Below, piece after piece: positions 45,408 through 55,438 of a stretch of 64,000 bases of DNA (its first letter is position 1; each line of letters starts with the position of its first letter). Under the pieces are notes generated by a model that saw only the letters and a list, made by a program, of their open reading frames with translations, did no database searches and was not told the origin of the DNA. The translations under genes and the position numbers were made by a program. The stretch lies in the NCBI RefSeq assembly GCF_015354335.1, contig NZ_JADKYR010000002.1, positions 62,001-126,000 of the forward strand, written 5' to 3'. This DNA is from Methylophilus sp. 13. GTDB lineage: Bacteria > Pseudomonadota > Gammaproteobacteria > Burkholderiales > Methylophilaceae.

Positions 45408-46331
45408 TTATTGCGTAATCAATGTTTGCATGGCTTCGTCATTGACGAGCGCAACACAGCTCACCTCGGCCACAATGCGCTTGGCTAAACCAGCCAGCAC
45501 CTTGCCGGGGCCACATTCAGCGGCGCTCAGCACCTCTTGTGCAGCCAGCTGTTGCACGGTCTCCACCCAGCGGACCGGGCTATAGAGCTGGCGAACCAGC
45601 GCGTCTTTAATCTGCGCGGCATCCGAGTAGGCTGCGACATCGGCGTTATGCAAGACAGGCACGATCGGCGCCTGTACATTCACGCCATTGAGATATTCGC
45701 GCAGCTTTTCAGCCGCTGGCTGCATGAGGTCGCAGTGCGAAGGCACGCTGACAGGCAATGCGAGCGCACGCTTGGCCCCTTTCGCCTTGGCTAACTCCAT
45801 GCCACGCTCAACCGCCGCTTTGTCACCGGCAATGACAACCTGGCCTGGTGAGTTGAAGTTAACGGGCTGCAAGACTTGACCTTGTGCCGCCTCGGTACAA
45901 ACAGCACGCACGGTATCATCATCCAGCCCCAAGATCGCAGCCATGGCCCCCTGGCCTTCCGGCACGGCTTGCTGCATAACCTGGGCGCGAAATTTTACCA
46001 GTGGCAAGGCATCCGCAAATGAAATGGCATTGGCTGCAACCAGTGCAGTGTACTCACCAAGACTATGACCCGCCATCTCGGTTGGCAACTGGCCACCCAG
46101 CGCCTGATAAACACGCCAGGTAGCAATACCGGCGGTCAGCATGATGGGTTGTGTGTGTTCAGTCATATTAATTTCTTCATTTGGCTCGGTGGCCATTTTC
46201 CAGAAATCCACACCCAACACAGCAGAGGCTTCGTCAAAGGTTTGTTTGACGATGGCATGCGCTGCTAGCCCTTGCATCATGCCCACAGACTGTGAACCTT
46301 GACCAGGAAAGAAAAAAGCAAATTTAGACAT
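45408..46331 (-). CDS. fabD: Malonyl-CoA:ACP transacylase (FabD)
   Basis: 307 residues. FFPGQGSQSVGMMQ at the N-terminus, catalytic Ser in GHSLGEYTAL, and His in VSVPSHCDLM. Loads malonate on ACP. Part of fabH-fabD-fabG-acpP-fabF. Confidence 0.96.
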   Translation of the reverse strand: MSKFAFFFPGQGSQSVGMMQGLAAHAIVKQTFDEASAVLGVDFWKMATEPNEEINMTEHTQPIMLTAGIATWRVYQALGGQLPTEMAGHSLGEYTALVAANAISFADALPLVKFRAQVMQQAVPEGQGAMAAILGLDDDTVRAVCTEAAQGQVLQPVNFNSPGQVVIAGDKAAVERGMELAKAKGAKRALALPVSVPSHCDLMQPAAEKLREYLNGVNVQAPIVPVLHNADVAAYSDAAQIKDALVRQLYSPVRWVETVQQLAAQEVLSAAECGPGKVLAGLAKRIVAEVSCVALVNDEAMQTLITQ

Positions 46332-46414
46332 ATTGATTCAGTTATTTATTCAATTAAAACGGTCATGCAAGCACGGCATGCTTCATTGTAGAACCTTGGT
46401 ACTGTTAGCACTGG

Positions 46415-47356
46415 TTAGTACTTTACCAAGACTGAGCCCCAGGTAAATCCACCACCAAAGGCCTCCATAAGCAAGGTATGTCCCCGCTGGATGCGCCCGT
46501 CACGCACAGCCACATCCAGTGCGAGTGGAATTGAGGCTGCGGAGGTATTGCCATGGCGATCCACTGTCACGACGACTTTATCCATCGGCATTTCCAGTTT
46601 TTTGGCCGTTGCCTGCAAAATACGGATATTAGCCTGATGCGGCACCAGCCAGTCAATATCTGACTTTTGCATCTGGTTAGCCTCCAGCGTCTCATCGACG
46701 ATCTGATCCAGTGTATTGACCGCCATTTTGAACACAGGATTCCCTTCCATCACCACCGTGTCAGGCCCATCAGGATTGCGCGGCACATGTAAATAGGTTT
46801 CGTAGTTACCATCGGCGTGGATGTGGGTAGAAAGAATACCGGGTTGCTCACTGGCTTGCAGGATCACCGCACCGGCACCGTCGCCCCATAAAATGCAGTT
46901 GCTGCGGTCGCTGTAATCAGTAATACGGGTGAATGTATCCGCCCCAATCACCAGGACATTGCGGGACTGGCCAGACTTGATGAACTGGTTGGCGGTGGTC
47001 AGCGCATAGACAAAGCCACTGCATACCGCCTGTACATCAAAAGCGGGACAGCCGCTGATGCCCAATTTGCGTTGCACCATGGTCGCCACACTTGGGAAAA
47101 TCTTGTCAGGCGTGGTTGTTGCCACAATAATCAGGTCAATCTGTTCAGCCGCGATGCCGGCCGCGTCAATCGCCTGACGCGCCGCGTGGGTCGCCAGATC
47201 GCTGGTACGCTCATCCGTGACGCGGTGGCGTTGTTTGATGCCAGTTCGGGCGTAAATCCACTCATCGGTGGTATCCACCATTTTTTCCAGATCGGCATTG
47301 GTCAAAATATGGGGTGGCAGGTAGCTTCCAGTACCTGCAATGCGAGCGTAAATCAT
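46415..47356 (-). CDS. fabH: 3-oxoacyl-ACP synthase III (FabH)
   Basis: 313 residues. Initiating condensing enzyme using acetyl-CoA and malonyl-ACP. Catalytic Cys in [14 protein letters not shown], His in [11 protein letters not shown] and Asn in [12 protein letters not shown]. Start [20 protein letters not shown]. Follows plsX by 48 bases. Confidence 0.96.
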   Translation of the reverse strand: MIYARIAGTGSYLPPHILTNADLEKMVDTTDEWIYARTGIKQRHRVTDERTSDLATHAARQAIDAAGIAAEQIDLIIVATTTPDKIFPSVATMVQRKLGISGCPAFDVQAVCSGFVYALTTANQFIKSGQSRNVLVIGADTFTRITDYSDRSNCILWGDGAGAVILQASEQPGILSTHIHADGNYETYLHVPRNPDGPDTVVMEGNPVFKMAVNTLDQIVDETLEANQMQKSDIDWLVPHQANIRILQATAKKLEMPMDKVVVTVDRHGNTSAASIPLALDVAVRDGRIQRGHTLLMEAFGGGFTWGSVLVKY

Positions 47357-47404
47357 TCGTGCGATTATGCCTTAATTGGTTTGAAACACCTAACAAAAAG
47401 GGGT

Positions 47405-48457
47405 TCAGGGTTGCTCGGAGGTCGTCAGATGCTCAATCTCCAACTGCGACTGAATACGCTTGAGGACACCACTCTGCGCCTCTTCCATCGCGACATGAAT
47501 CGCATGGTAAAAACCGACGCTGTCTGCGCCACCATGACTCTTGACCACAATGCCACGCAAGCCCAAAAAGCTTGCCCCATTATAAAGTCTTGGATCTACC
47601 CGCTTTTTAAAGGCCTTTAGCACCGGGAAAGCGCCCAGCGCCATCAATTTGGTCAACCAGTTACGTTTAAATTCCTGGGTGAGGAATTTACCCATCATAT
47701 GCGCAAGGCCTTCGGTGGTTTTCAACGATACGTTGCCCACGAAACCGTCACAAACGACCACATCTGTCGTGCCCTTGAAGATATCGTCGCCTTCTACATT
47801 GCCGTAAAAATTCAAATGACTGCCGCGTAACAACTCCGCCGCCTGCTTGACCACCTCATTGCCCTTGATATCTTCAGAACCGATATTGAGCAAGCCCACG
47901 GTTGGATTCGGCTTATTGGTCAGGCAGCTCACCACCATCGCGCCCATAATGGCAAACTGGTACAAATGCTCAGGCGTACAGTCGGCATTCGCCCCCAGAT
48001 CCAGCATAAATGTACTGCCTTTTTCAGAGGGTAAAGTCGAGGCAATGGCTGGCCGGTCAATCCCGGGCAAGGTTTTGAGGACAAAGCGCGCGGTCGCCAT
48101 CAATGCACCGGTGTTACCGGCACTCACGCAAGCCTGCGCTTCTCCCGTTTTCACCATATTAATAGCCACCCGCATAGAAGAATCTTTTTTGTTCTTCATC
48201 GCACTTTGTGGCGACTCATCCATCAGCACCACTTCACTGGCATGGCGGATACGCAATCGCGGCCCCGGCTGGACATTCAAGACCTTAAGCTCGGATTCAA
48301 TTGCCTCTTGCAGGCCGACCAGGATAATGTTTAATTCAGGATTTTCGTTCAGAATTCGAACTGCCGCGGGCACAGTCACATGCGGACCGTGATCTCCTCC
48401 CATGGCATCAATGGCAATCACTACTTCATGTGAATGCACGTGTTGACCAGTTGTCAT
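47405..48457 (-). CDS. plsX: Phosphate acyltransferase PlsX
   Basis: 350 residues from ATG 48457 ([20 protein letters not shown]); an in-frame extension to 48505 is not family-like. Makes acyl-phosphate from acyl-ACP, linking fatty-acid and phospholipid synthesis. [19 protein letters not shown] and [13 protein letters not shown] are diagnostic. Located between rpmF and fabH in the conserved yceD-rpmF-plsX-fab order. Confidence 0.95.
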   Translation of the reverse strand: MTTGQHVHSHEVVIAIDAMGGDHGPHVTVPAAVRILNENPELNIILVGLQEAIESELKVLNVQPGPRLRIRHASEVVLMDESPQSAMKNKKDSSMRVAINMVKTGEAQACVSAGNTGALMATARFVLKTLPGIDRPAIASTLPSEKGSTFMLDLGANADCTPEHLYQFAIMGAMVVSCLTNKPNPTVGLLNIGSEDIKGNEVVKQAAELLRGSHLNFYGNVEGDDIFKGTTDVVVCDGFVGNVSLKTTEGLAHMMGKFLTQEFKRNWLTKLMALGAFPVLKAFKKRVDPRLYNGASFLGLRGIVVKSHGGADSVGFYHAIHVAMEEAQSGVLKRIQSQLEIEHLTTSEQP

Positions 48458-48529
48458 GTGATTTTCCAAGTTTGTTAACTTTGCGCGTTTAAGCGCAGCC
48501 ATCACAGCGGCTTACGTCAGATACGCAAA

Positions 48530-48553
48530 CGCCGCGCATTTTACTGCGCGGCG
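48530..48553 (-). terminator. G+C-rich hairpin rpmF/plsX
   Basis: Stem CGCCGCGCA / TGCGCGGCG with a six-base loop between rpmF and plsX; only a short TTT follows on the minus strand. Probably a partial terminator separating abundant rpmF mRNA from plsX. Confidence 0.5.
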
Positions 48554-48584
48554 CGTTTTAAAGCGGTTCGCTTTAATGTGGCGA

Positions 48585-48764
48585 TTATTCGCCTTTTGCA
48601 GGCATCACTTTGCGGCCACGGTAAAAACCGTTAGGGCTCACGTGATGACGCAAATGCACTTCACCTGTGGTTGGCTCAATTGCCAAAGGTGGGTTAGTCA
48701 AAAAGTCGTGGGAACGGTGCATACCACGCTTGGAAGGTGTCTTTTTGTTTTGCTGAACGGCCAT
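48585..48764 (-). CDS. rpmF: 50S ribosomal protein L32
   Basis: 59 residues read on the minus strand from ATG 48764, with GGAG upstream, to TAA at 48585-48587. The translation starts [20 protein letters not shown] and ends [12 protein letters not shown], matching betaproteobacterial L32, which lacks the zinc-binding cysteines of some other lineages. Lies between yceD and plsX, the classical arrangement. Confidence 0.96.
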   Translation of the reverse strand: MAVQQNKKTPSKRGMHRSHDFLTNPPLAIEPTTGEVHLRHHVSPNGFYRGRKVMPAKGE

Positions 48765-48973
48765 TTAAGTTACTCCAATATCAAACCGCCACACCTCATG
48801 TATCGAAGCTCAATGACAGTTTATAAAACAAACTCGGTTATTAATAAATTAAAAATGCTACCTAATCCAGCATTATAAAATAACTCAGGGATAACTGCAA
48901 ATAAATCATGCAAATATCGCTTTTCATTGGTTTATTTGCCATGATTCGCGGCATGAACACCCAGCTTACGGGG

Positions 48974-49480
48974 TTATTTGTCCAGCTTCAACTGCTTGAG
49001 CACAGCAAATGGATTCGGCTTTTCACCCGCAGACTGCTGTAATTGTGTACACGCCTCTTCATGCATGACAGAGATAGGCAGCGCCATCAACAACTCATCC
49101 TCGACCAACACTTCCAGTGACGACTCATCCGTAGATTCCAGCCAATCCACCGTTTCATCTTCTAGCAATGCTTCCGGCGGCTCATCACAAAGCGCAAATT
49201 CAAAGGTCATCTCTAGCGACTCTGGCATGGGCTCAAAGCAGCGCTGGCACACCAGCGGCAAAGTCGTCTGCAAACTTAGCGCCAGCATAGGCAGCGACAC
49301 CTCACCAAAATAGCGGGATGGCAAGCCTTGCAACCGATAATGCACCTGCATGCCGTCGAGCGCGGCCGCATCCGTCACTCCTAGCGCTTGCAACGCCTCA
49401 TGTAACCTGGGCATAGCGCTCAGCGCTAACACCCCCTCAACGGTTTTTTGCTGCTTTGCCAGCTCCTGAAAATGCGCCAT
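48974..49480 (-). CDS. yceD: YceD/DUF177 family protein (23S rRNA accumulation protein)
   Basis: 168 residues from ATG 49480 (MAHFQELAKQQKTVEG). Family members act in 23S rRNA or ribosome biogenesis and nearly always precede rpmF, as here. Contains LVCQRCFEPM (C-x2-C), followed by a very acidic stretch (EALLEDETVDWLESTDES) and the conserved C-terminal NPFAVLKQLK. The usual upstream partner maf is not here but at 53190, on the other strand. Confidence 0.9.
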   Translation of the reverse strand: MAHFQELAKQQKTVEGVLALSAMPRLHEALQALGVTDAAALDGMQVHYRLQGLPSRYFGEVSLPMLALSLQTTLPLVCQRCFEPMPESLEMTFEFALCDEPPEALLEDETVDWLESTDESSLEVLVEDELLMALPISVMHEEACTQLQQSAGEKPNPFAVLKQLKLDK

Positions 49481-49820
49481 GATCTTTACCAAACAATTCA
49501 ATCAACTATTAAGCCGGCACTATAACAAACTCAATGATCATTGACGACTAAAACACGGACAAGGCCAGCACTAAAATGACAGGCCTCTGTTTAAGCGCAA
49601 GGTTTGTTGTTATAATGACACCGCATCACGCGGCGCTCTGTTCAAGGGCGCACCCATGGTGCCGGTTTGCCTGATCGGCCATTTGTTGCTGTAGCAAAGA
49701 CGACTCCAAACCACAACCAAATCAACTTGAACCGTTTTATATTCAGTCTCCTGGAGATTGAAAAACTCGGTTGAGTTACTAAAAGACTCTAGTCCTTTTT
49801 TCTTGCTTTAAGGGTAATGT
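49481..49820. other. Divergent yceD/pycA control region
   Basis: 340 bases with no coding sequence. It holds a perfect 14-bp palindrome TCAATGATCATTGA (49531-49544). A TATAAT hexamer at 49611-49616 probably belongs to a pycA promoter (poor -35). A leader of about 200 bases follows, containing short inverted segments around 49625-49680. No known riboswitch was recognised. Confidence 0.45.
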
Positions 49821-51239
49821 GTGTTTAAGAAAATTTTAGTCGCGAATCGCGGTGAAATTGCGGTGCGCATCGTACGTGCCTGCTCTGAAATGGGCATTAA
49901 ATCGGTAGCTATTTACTCCGATGCTGACCGCCATGCGTTGCATGTTAAAAAGGCAGACGAAGCCTATAACATTGGCTCAGACCCTGTCGCAGGCTACCTG
50001 AACGCACACAATATAGTCAACATTGCTGTGGCTGCAGGCTGTGACGCCTTGCATCCTGGTTATGGCTTCCTGTCAGAGAATCCAGAACTTGCTGAAGTCT
50101 GCGCACGTCGCGGCATCAAGTTCATTGGTCCTGATGCCGACGTCATCCGTCAAATGGGTGACAAGATCCAGGCACGTAATGCCATGATTAACGCAGGTAT
50201 TCCTTGCGTGCCAGGCAGTGAAGGCAATCTGGAATCGGTAGAGGCCGCAGTGACTTTGGCCAATAAAATTGGCTATCCCGTGATGCTCAAGGCGACGAAT
50301 GGTGGCGGTGGCCGCGGAATTCGTCGTTGCGATAGCGAGAAAGAGCTGCTCAGCAACTATGACCGCGTCATTTCAGAAGCCAGCAAAGCCTTTGGCAAGC
50401 CAGAAGTCTTTCTCGAAAAGTGCGTGGTGCATCCGCGCCATATCGAAGTGCAAGTGCTGGCCGACTCACATGGCAATGTCATTCATTTGTTTGAACGCGA
50501 TTGTTCCATCCAGCGTCGTAACCAGAAACTGATCGAGATCGCCCCCTCTCCACAACTGACTCAAGCCCAACGTGAATATATCGGTGGTCTGGGTGTGAAA
50601 GCGGCTAAGGCCGTCGGCTATGAGAACGCAGGCACGGTTGAGTTCTTGCTGGATTCAGACAATAACTTTTACTTCATGGAAATGAACACGCGCTTACAGG
50701 TAGAGCATACTGTGACCGAGACCATTACTGGCGTGGACATTGTTCAACAGCAGATTCGTGTTGCGGCCGGCTTACCGCTGCAATACAAGCAAAGTGAAAT
50801 TGCTTTCCGTGGCTTTGCCATGGAGTACCGGATTAACGCAGAAGACCCGAAAAAGGACTTTTTGCCCAGCTTTGGTAAAATCACCCGCTACTATGCGCCC
50901 GGCGGTCCGGGTGTACGTATGGATGCGGCGATTTACAGCGGATATGTCATTCCGCCTTATTACGACTCCATGTGTGCCAAACTGACGGTCTGGGCCCTGG
51001 ATTGGGAAAGCGTGATTGAACGCGGTCGCCGTGCCTTGAATGACATGATTGTCTATGGCGTCAAAACGACCATTCCATACTACCAGCAGATCATGCAGCA
51101 TCCGGACTTCCGCGCCGCTGATTTCAATACCAGTTTTGTGGAGCAACACCCCGAGCTGACTGAGTACGACGTAGGATTACCCAAAGAGTTAATGGCAGCC
51201 GCCATTGCGGCTGCGATTGCCGCCCATGAAGGTATTTGA
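49821..51239 (+). CDS. pycA: Pyruvate carboxylase subunit A (biotin carboxylase)
   Basis: 472 residues from GTG 49821 (AAGGGT upstream). Biotin carboxylase fold: FKKILVANRGEIAVRIVRAC, the ATP-grasp Gly-rich loop NGGGGRGIR, EVFLEKCVVHPRHIEVQ, FMEMNTRLQVEH and ERDCSIQRRNQK. AccC of acetyl-CoA carboxylase is similar, but the neighbouring gene encodes a carboxyltransferase plus biotin domain of the pyruvate type, so I call pyruvate carboxylase. Anaplerotic oxaloacetate supply is important for C1 growth. Confidence 0.88.
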   Translation: MFKKILVANRGEIAVRIVRACSEMGIKSVAIYSDADRHALHVKKADEAYNIGSDPVAGYLNAHNIVNIAVAAGCDALHPGYGFLSENPELAEVCARRGIKFIGPDADVIRQMGDKIQARNAMINAGIPCVPGSEGNLESVEAAVTLANKIGYPVMLKATNGGGGRGIRRCDSEKELLSNYDRVISEASKAFGKPEVFLEKCVVHPRHIEVQVLADSHGNVIHLFERDCSIQRRNQKLIEIAPSPQLTQAQREYIGGLGVKAAKAVGYENAGTVEFLLDSDNNFYFMEMNTRLQVEHTVTETITGVDIVQQQIRVAAGLPLQYKQSEIAFRGFAMEYRINAEDPKKDFLPSFGKITRYYAPGGPGVRMDAAIYSGYVIPPYYDSMCAKLTVWALDWESVIERGRRALNDMIVYGVKTTIPYYQQIMQHPDFRAADFNTSFVEQHPELTEYDVGLPKELMAAAIAAAIAAHEGI

Positions 51240-51280
51240 TTAACCCGCATTGCAAGATATTTATTTAGATCGACAAGACT

Positions 51281-53128
51281 ATGAGCAAAATACATGTCAC
51301 CGAACTCGTTTTAAGAGATGGTCACCAATCCCTGATTGCAACGCGCATGCGCACCGAAGACATGCTGCCGATCTGCAGCAAGCTGGATGAGATTGGGTTC
51401 TGGTCTCTCGAAGCCTGGGGCGGTGCAACCTTTGACGCTTGCGTCCGCTTTTTGAAGGAAGATCCATGGGAACGCCTGCGCAGCTTGCGTAAAGCCTTGC
51501 CCAATACGCCTATCAATATGTTGTTGCGTGGCCAGAACTTGCTGGGCTACCGTCATTACTCTGATGACGTCGTGCATGCCTTTGTCAAACAGGCAGCTGA
51601 TGCCGGTGTCGATGTGTTCCGTATTTTTGATGCAATGAACGACATCCGCAACCTGAAAACCGCGATTGAAGCCGTTAAATCGGTCAAGAAACATGCCATC
51701 GGCACCCTGTCCTTTACGACCAGCCCGGTGCATGATGTGGCCTACTTTGTGAGCATGGCCAAAGAGCTTGAGGCGCTGGGCTGTGACAGCATTGGTGTCA
51801 AGGACATGGCTGGCCTGCTGACACCGACCATGGCCGCCGAACTGGTCAAGGGTCTGAAGGCTGCGGTCAGCGTGCCCGTACACATGCACAGCCACGCCAC
51901 CTCCGGTCTGGCCAGTATGGTCTTGCTCAAGAGCGTGGAAAGCGGCGTGGATATTATTGATACCTGCAACTCTTCATTCTCCGAAGGTGCCAGCCATCCG
52001 ACCACAGAAAGCCTGGTGGCCGCATTGAAAGGCACGGAATACGACACAGGCCTCGATTTAGGCAAATTGCAGGAAATCACCGCCTACTTTAAAGAAGTGC
52101 GCAAGAAATACTGGCAATTTGAAAGCGAGTTTACCGGCGTGGATACACGCGTCTTGGTCAACCAGGTACCAGGAGGCATGATTTCCAACCTGTCCAACCA
52201 GCTGAAGGAACAAGGTGCGCTTAACCGTATGGACGAGGTGCTGGCCGAGATTCCACGTGTGCGTCAAGATCTTGGTTATCCTCCGTTGGTGACGCCCACC
52301 TCGCAAATCGTCGGGACACAAGCTGTACTGAACGTATTGACCGGTGGCCGCTACAAGTCCATTACCAACGAAGTCAAAAATTACTTGTTAGGCCAATATG
52401 GCAAAGCTCCTGCGGCAGTGAATGCTGAGGTGCGTAAACAAGCGGTCGGCGATGCTGAAGTCATTACCTGCCGTCCAGCAGACTTGCTGCAACCAGAAAT
52501 GGTCAAGCTGCAGTCCGAGGCCGAGCGCTTTGCCAATAACGAGCAAGATGTATTGACCTATGCCATGTTCCCGGACATTGGTAAAACCTTCTTGCAAGAA
52601 CGCAATGCAGGCTCATTAAATCCCGAGCCATTGTTGAGCAAAGACGCGGTCACCCAGCAAACAGCGGCCGCCCGTTATGCGCCGAATGAGTTCAACATTA
52701 CCCTGCACGGTGAAACCTACCACATCAAACTGACCGGCAGCGGTCACGCGGGTGAAGAGCGCAGACCTTACTATGTCAAGGTAGACGGCATTTCTGAAGA
52801 AGTGTTTGTTGAGACCTTGAGCGAAATGGAAGTCAGCGGTGGCGGCAGTAACGGCAGCAAGAAAAAAGCCGCTGCAGTCGCCGCGAGTGGGCGTCCACGC
52901 CCTCACCATCCAGGCTGCGTCACCACGGCAATGCCAGGCACGATAGTGACGGTAAAAGTGAATGTGGGTGACAAAGTCAATGCCGGTGATGGCGTGTTGG
53001 TGATCGAAGCCATGAAAATGGAAAACGAGATCCAGGCCAGCAAATCGGGCACCGTGGTCGCCATTCACGTGGCCAAGGGCGACAGTGTCACGCCAGATGA
53101 AACACTGATTGAAATTCAACCTGAATAA
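51281..53128 (+). CDS. pycB: Pyruvate carboxylase subunit B (carboxyltransferase + biotin carrier)
   Basis: 615 residues. N-terminal HMGL-like barrel with LRDGHQSLIATRMR, FRIFDAMND, GVKDMAGLLTP and metal site HMHSHATSGL. Then a conserved middle domain, a Gly/Ser/Lys/Ala linker (about 520-545), and a C-terminal biotinyl domain with VIEAMKMENEIQ (biotinylated Lys). The same architecture occurs in oxaloacetate decarboxylase alpha subunit. No beta or gamma membrane subunits are present and a biotin carboxylase gene is adjacent, so two-subunit pyruvate carboxylase is the better call. Confidence 0.9.
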   Translation: MSKIHVTELVLRDGHQSLIATRMRTEDMLPICSKLDEIGFWSLEAWGGATFDACVRFLKEDPWERLRSLRKALPNTPINMLLRGQNLLGYRHYSDDVVHAFVKQAADAGVDVFRIFDAMNDIRNLKTAIEAVKSVKKHAIGTLSFTTSPVHDVAYFVSMAKELEALGCDSIGVKDMAGLLTPTMAAELVKGLKAAVSVPVHMHSHATSGLASMVLLKSVESGVDIIDTCNSSFSEGASHPTTESLVAALKGTEYDTGLDLGKLQEITAYFKEVRKKYWQFESEFTGVDTRVLVNQVPGGMISNLSNQLKEQGALNRMDEVLAEIPRVRQDLGYPPLVTPTSQIVGTQAVLNVLTGGRYKSITNEVKNYLLGQYGKAPAAVNAEVRKQAVGDAEVITCRPADLLQPEMVKLQSEAERFANNEQDVLTYAMFPDIGKTFLQERNAGSLNPEPLLSKDAVTQQTAAARYAPNEFNITLHGETYHIKLTGSGHAGEERRPYYVKVDGISEEVFVETLSEMEVSGGGSNGSKKKAAAVAASGRPRPHHPGCVTTAMPGTIVTVKVNVGDKVNAGDGVLVIEAMKMENEIQASKSGTVVAIHVAKGDSVTPDETLIEIQPE

Positions 53129-53139
53129 TTACAATCAAC

Positions 53140-53169
53140 AAAAATCCCTGAAGCAATTCAGGGATTTTT
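53140..53169 (+). terminator. Terminator of pycAB
   Basis: Perfect 13-bp stem AAAAATCCCTGAA with a GCAA loop and T-run. Confidence 0.93.
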
Positions 53170-53189
53170 GCTTTTGAGCTGCCTGATCC

Positions 53190-53786
53190 ATGAAACAATC
53201 ACTGATTCTTGCCTCCTCTTCACGTTACCGTCGTGAAGTACTGCAAAAGCTGCATTTACCGTTTACCTGCTTGTCACCAGAGATTGATGAAACCCCGTGG
53301 CCAAATGAAAGCCCCGAACAGACTGCTTTGCGCTTGGCAGAGGCCAAAGCCCGCAAAGTGGCAGAAACCCAGCCTGATGCGCTGATTATTGGCTGCGACC
53401 AGGTCGCGACCGTGGATGGTATGCAGATAGGTAAACCTGGTAATCATGCCAATGCTGTCACGCAACTCACCATGCTCAGCGGCAAAGAGGTGGTTTTTCA
53501 TAGTGCCTTGTGCCTGTATGACAGCCAACGGCAGCACCTTCAAGCCACCATCGTGCCCTATTTCGTTAAATTCAAATCCTTAAGTGCCAGCCAGATCGAG
53601 ACCTACCTGCGCCTTGAACAACCTTATGATTGTGCAGGCAGTGCCAAATCTGAAGGCATGGGCATCGCACTGCTGGACTATATGCGCGGCGATGACCCGA
53701 ATGCGCTGATAGGACTGCCCTTGATTGCCTTGGTCGAGATGCTGCGACAAGCGGGTGTAGACGTATTATCGGCTTCAACTCGATAG
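53190..53786 (+). CDS. Maf-family nucleotide pyrophosphatase (YceF type)
   Basis: 198 residues. LILASSSRYRREVLQKL, ESPEQTALRLAEAKA, IIGCDQVATVDG and CAGSAKSEGMGIALL place it with YceF (7-methyl-GTP pyrophosphatase) rather than with YhdE (dTTP/UTP). Hydrolyses modified nucleotides so that they are not incorporated. In many proteobacteria it neighbours yceD-rpmF; here it is separate, after pycAB. Confidence 0.9.
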   Translation: MKQSLILASSSRYRREVLQKLHLPFTCLSPEIDETPWPNESPEQTALRLAEAKARKVAETQPDALIIGCDQVATVDGMQIGKPGNHANAVTQLTMLSGKEVVFHSALCLYDSQRQHLQATIVPYFVKFKSLSASQIETYLRLEQPYDCAGSAKSEGMGIALLDYMRGDDPNALIGLPLIALVEMLRQAGVDVLSASTR

Positions 53787-53880
53787 CATAAAACAAAGTC
53801 GTGTGTTAACTTTTGAACGGCCAATGCGTTTAGGCAGTCTCATGCTTAAAACGCAAATAACCCATAACGAAAGGATACAC

Positions 53881-55320
53881 ATGCGACTCAGCACCCTGCT
53901 ATTTTTCTCCATGGGGACGGCTGCATTGACGTATGCAGCCGCTGCACAAGCGGAAACCACCCTCACCAGCCCGCAATCTGACCAGACCAGTGTGGCGGTG
54001 ACGATTTACAATGAAGACCTTGCGCTGGTCAAAGACAGTCGCAAGTTAAAGTTAAGCAACGGGCTTTCTGCCGTTTCTTTCCGCGATGTCAGTGCGCAGA
54101 TCAAGCCTGAAACCGCCTTGTTGCGTAGCTTGCTCCCTAACACCAGCTTGCAGGTGCTGGAGCAGAACTTCGACTTTGACTTGCTCACCCCGCACAAACT
54201 GCTGGAAAAATATGTCGGCCAACAAGTCACCGTGATTCGTACCAACCCGAACACAGGTGCCGAAACAGAAGAAACAGCCACCGTACTCTCTGCCCAGGAT
54301 GGCCCGGTGCTCAAAATAGGTAACCGTATCGAAACCGTGATCCCGGGCCGTATCGCCTATCCTAACGTCCCCGGCATGCTCAAAGACCGTCCAACCCTGA
54401 CGACGCAGTTGCAATATAAAGGCGGTGAACAGTCCACTCTGGAGCTCAGTTACCTCACAGGCGGCTTGCAGTGGAAAACCGACTATGTCGCTGAGCTCAG
54501 CAGCAAAGAGGATGCGATAGATCTGTCTGGCTGGGTCACGCTCACCAATACCAGCGGCACCAGCTATCCCAACGCAAAAGTGCAACTGGTGGCAGGGGAT
54601 GTCAACCGTGTGCGTGAAGTCATGCACCCCAAAACCATGATGATGCGCGCGGATGCCATGGTCGCCGAAGCCGCCATGCCCACCGAGCAAGCATTACTCG
54701 AATATCATTTATACACCCTGCCACGCCCCACCACCATTGCAGAAAACCAAACCAAACAAGTGGCCTTGCTTTCTGCGCAACATATCCCGGCGCATAAAGA
54801 GCTGGTGCTGAATGGCTCGGAGTATTATTTCCAGGGTCAGTATCCTGATATCGACAAAAAACTCAAAGTACAGGTCTTTGTAGAATTTGATAACAAAGAA
54901 AGTAGCCAGTTGGGCATTCCTCTGCCTAAAGGCACCATGCGCGTTTACAAAAAAGATCACGACGGCACGGCACAGTTTGTGGGCGAAGACCAGATCGACC
55001 ATACACCAAAGAACGACAGGGTGCGCCTCAAACTTGGCAATGCCTTTGATGTGACGGCTGACCGTGTGCAAACCGATTTTAAAAACCTGAGCAAGCAAAA
55101 CCAGCCACCCGTGTATGAAAGCGCTTATACCATCACTTTACACAACGCGAAAAAAGAAACGGTCACCGTCACCGTGCAAGAGCCGATTGCAGGTAGCTGG
55201 AAAATACTAAGCGAATCACAGCCACACCAGAAAACCAGTGCCCACCAGGCCAGCTGGAAAATCAATGTGCCTGCCGATGGCGATACCACGCTGAAATATC
55301 GTGTGCAGGTGAAATATTAG
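53881..55320 (+). CDS. Exported DUF4139-domain protein
   Basis: 479 residues from ATG 53881 (AAAGGA upstream), with a Sec signal peptide (MRLSTLLFFSMGTAALTYAA, cleavage near AQA-ET). The mature part has the DUF4139 pattern: VAVTIYNEDLALVKDSR at the start, LSYLTGGLQWKTDYVAEL and LSGWVTLTNTSGTSYPNAKVQLVAGDVNR in the middle, and a beta-rich C-terminus ending TTLKYRVQVKY. Function is unknown. Predicted periplasmic, beta-sheet rich. Single gene. Confidence 0.85.
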   Translation: MRLSTLLFFSMGTAALTYAAAAQAETTLTSPQSDQTSVAVTIYNEDLALVKDSRKLKLSNGLSAVSFRDVSAQIKPETALLRSLLPNTSLQVLEQNFDFDLLTPHKLLEKYVGQQVTVIRTNPNTGAETEETATVLSAQDGPVLKIGNRIETVIPGRIAYPNVPGMLKDRPTLTTQLQYKGGEQSTLELSYLTGGLQWKTDYVAELSSKEDAIDLSGWVTLTNTSGTSYPNAKVQLVAGDVNRVREVMHPKTMMMRADAMVAEAAMPTEQALLEYHLYTLPRPTTIAENQTKQVALLSAQHIPAHKELVLNGSEYYFQGQYPDIDKKLKVQVFVEFDNKESSQLGIPLPKGTMRVYKKDHDGTAQFVGEDQIDHTPKNDRVRLKLGNAFDVTADRVQTDFKNLSKQNQPPVYESAYTITLHNAKKETVTVTVQEPIAGSWKILSESQPHQKTSAHQASWKINVPADGDTTLKYRVQVKY

Positions 55321-55360
55321 CCTGCCACACTCCCGCTCAACATGCTTCAAGGGCGTCAAC

Positions 55361-55390
55361 AAAAGCATTCTTGCAAAAGAATGCTTTTTT
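55361..55390 (+). terminator. Terminator of the DUF4139 gene
   Basis: Perfect 12-bp stem AAAAGCATTCTT with a GCAA loop and six T. The hairpin and the following TGGGATAATC have a degenerate copy at 57486-57535. Confidence 0.9.
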
Positions 55391-55438
55391 GCTGTCTGGC
55401 CGTGGGATAATCACGCTGTTTAACTCATTAAGATTGCC

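Noticed and set aside
51281-53128. Oxaloacetate decarboxylase alpha subunit
   Set aside because: No beta or gamma membrane subunits adjacent, and a biotin carboxylase gene lies immediately upstream.
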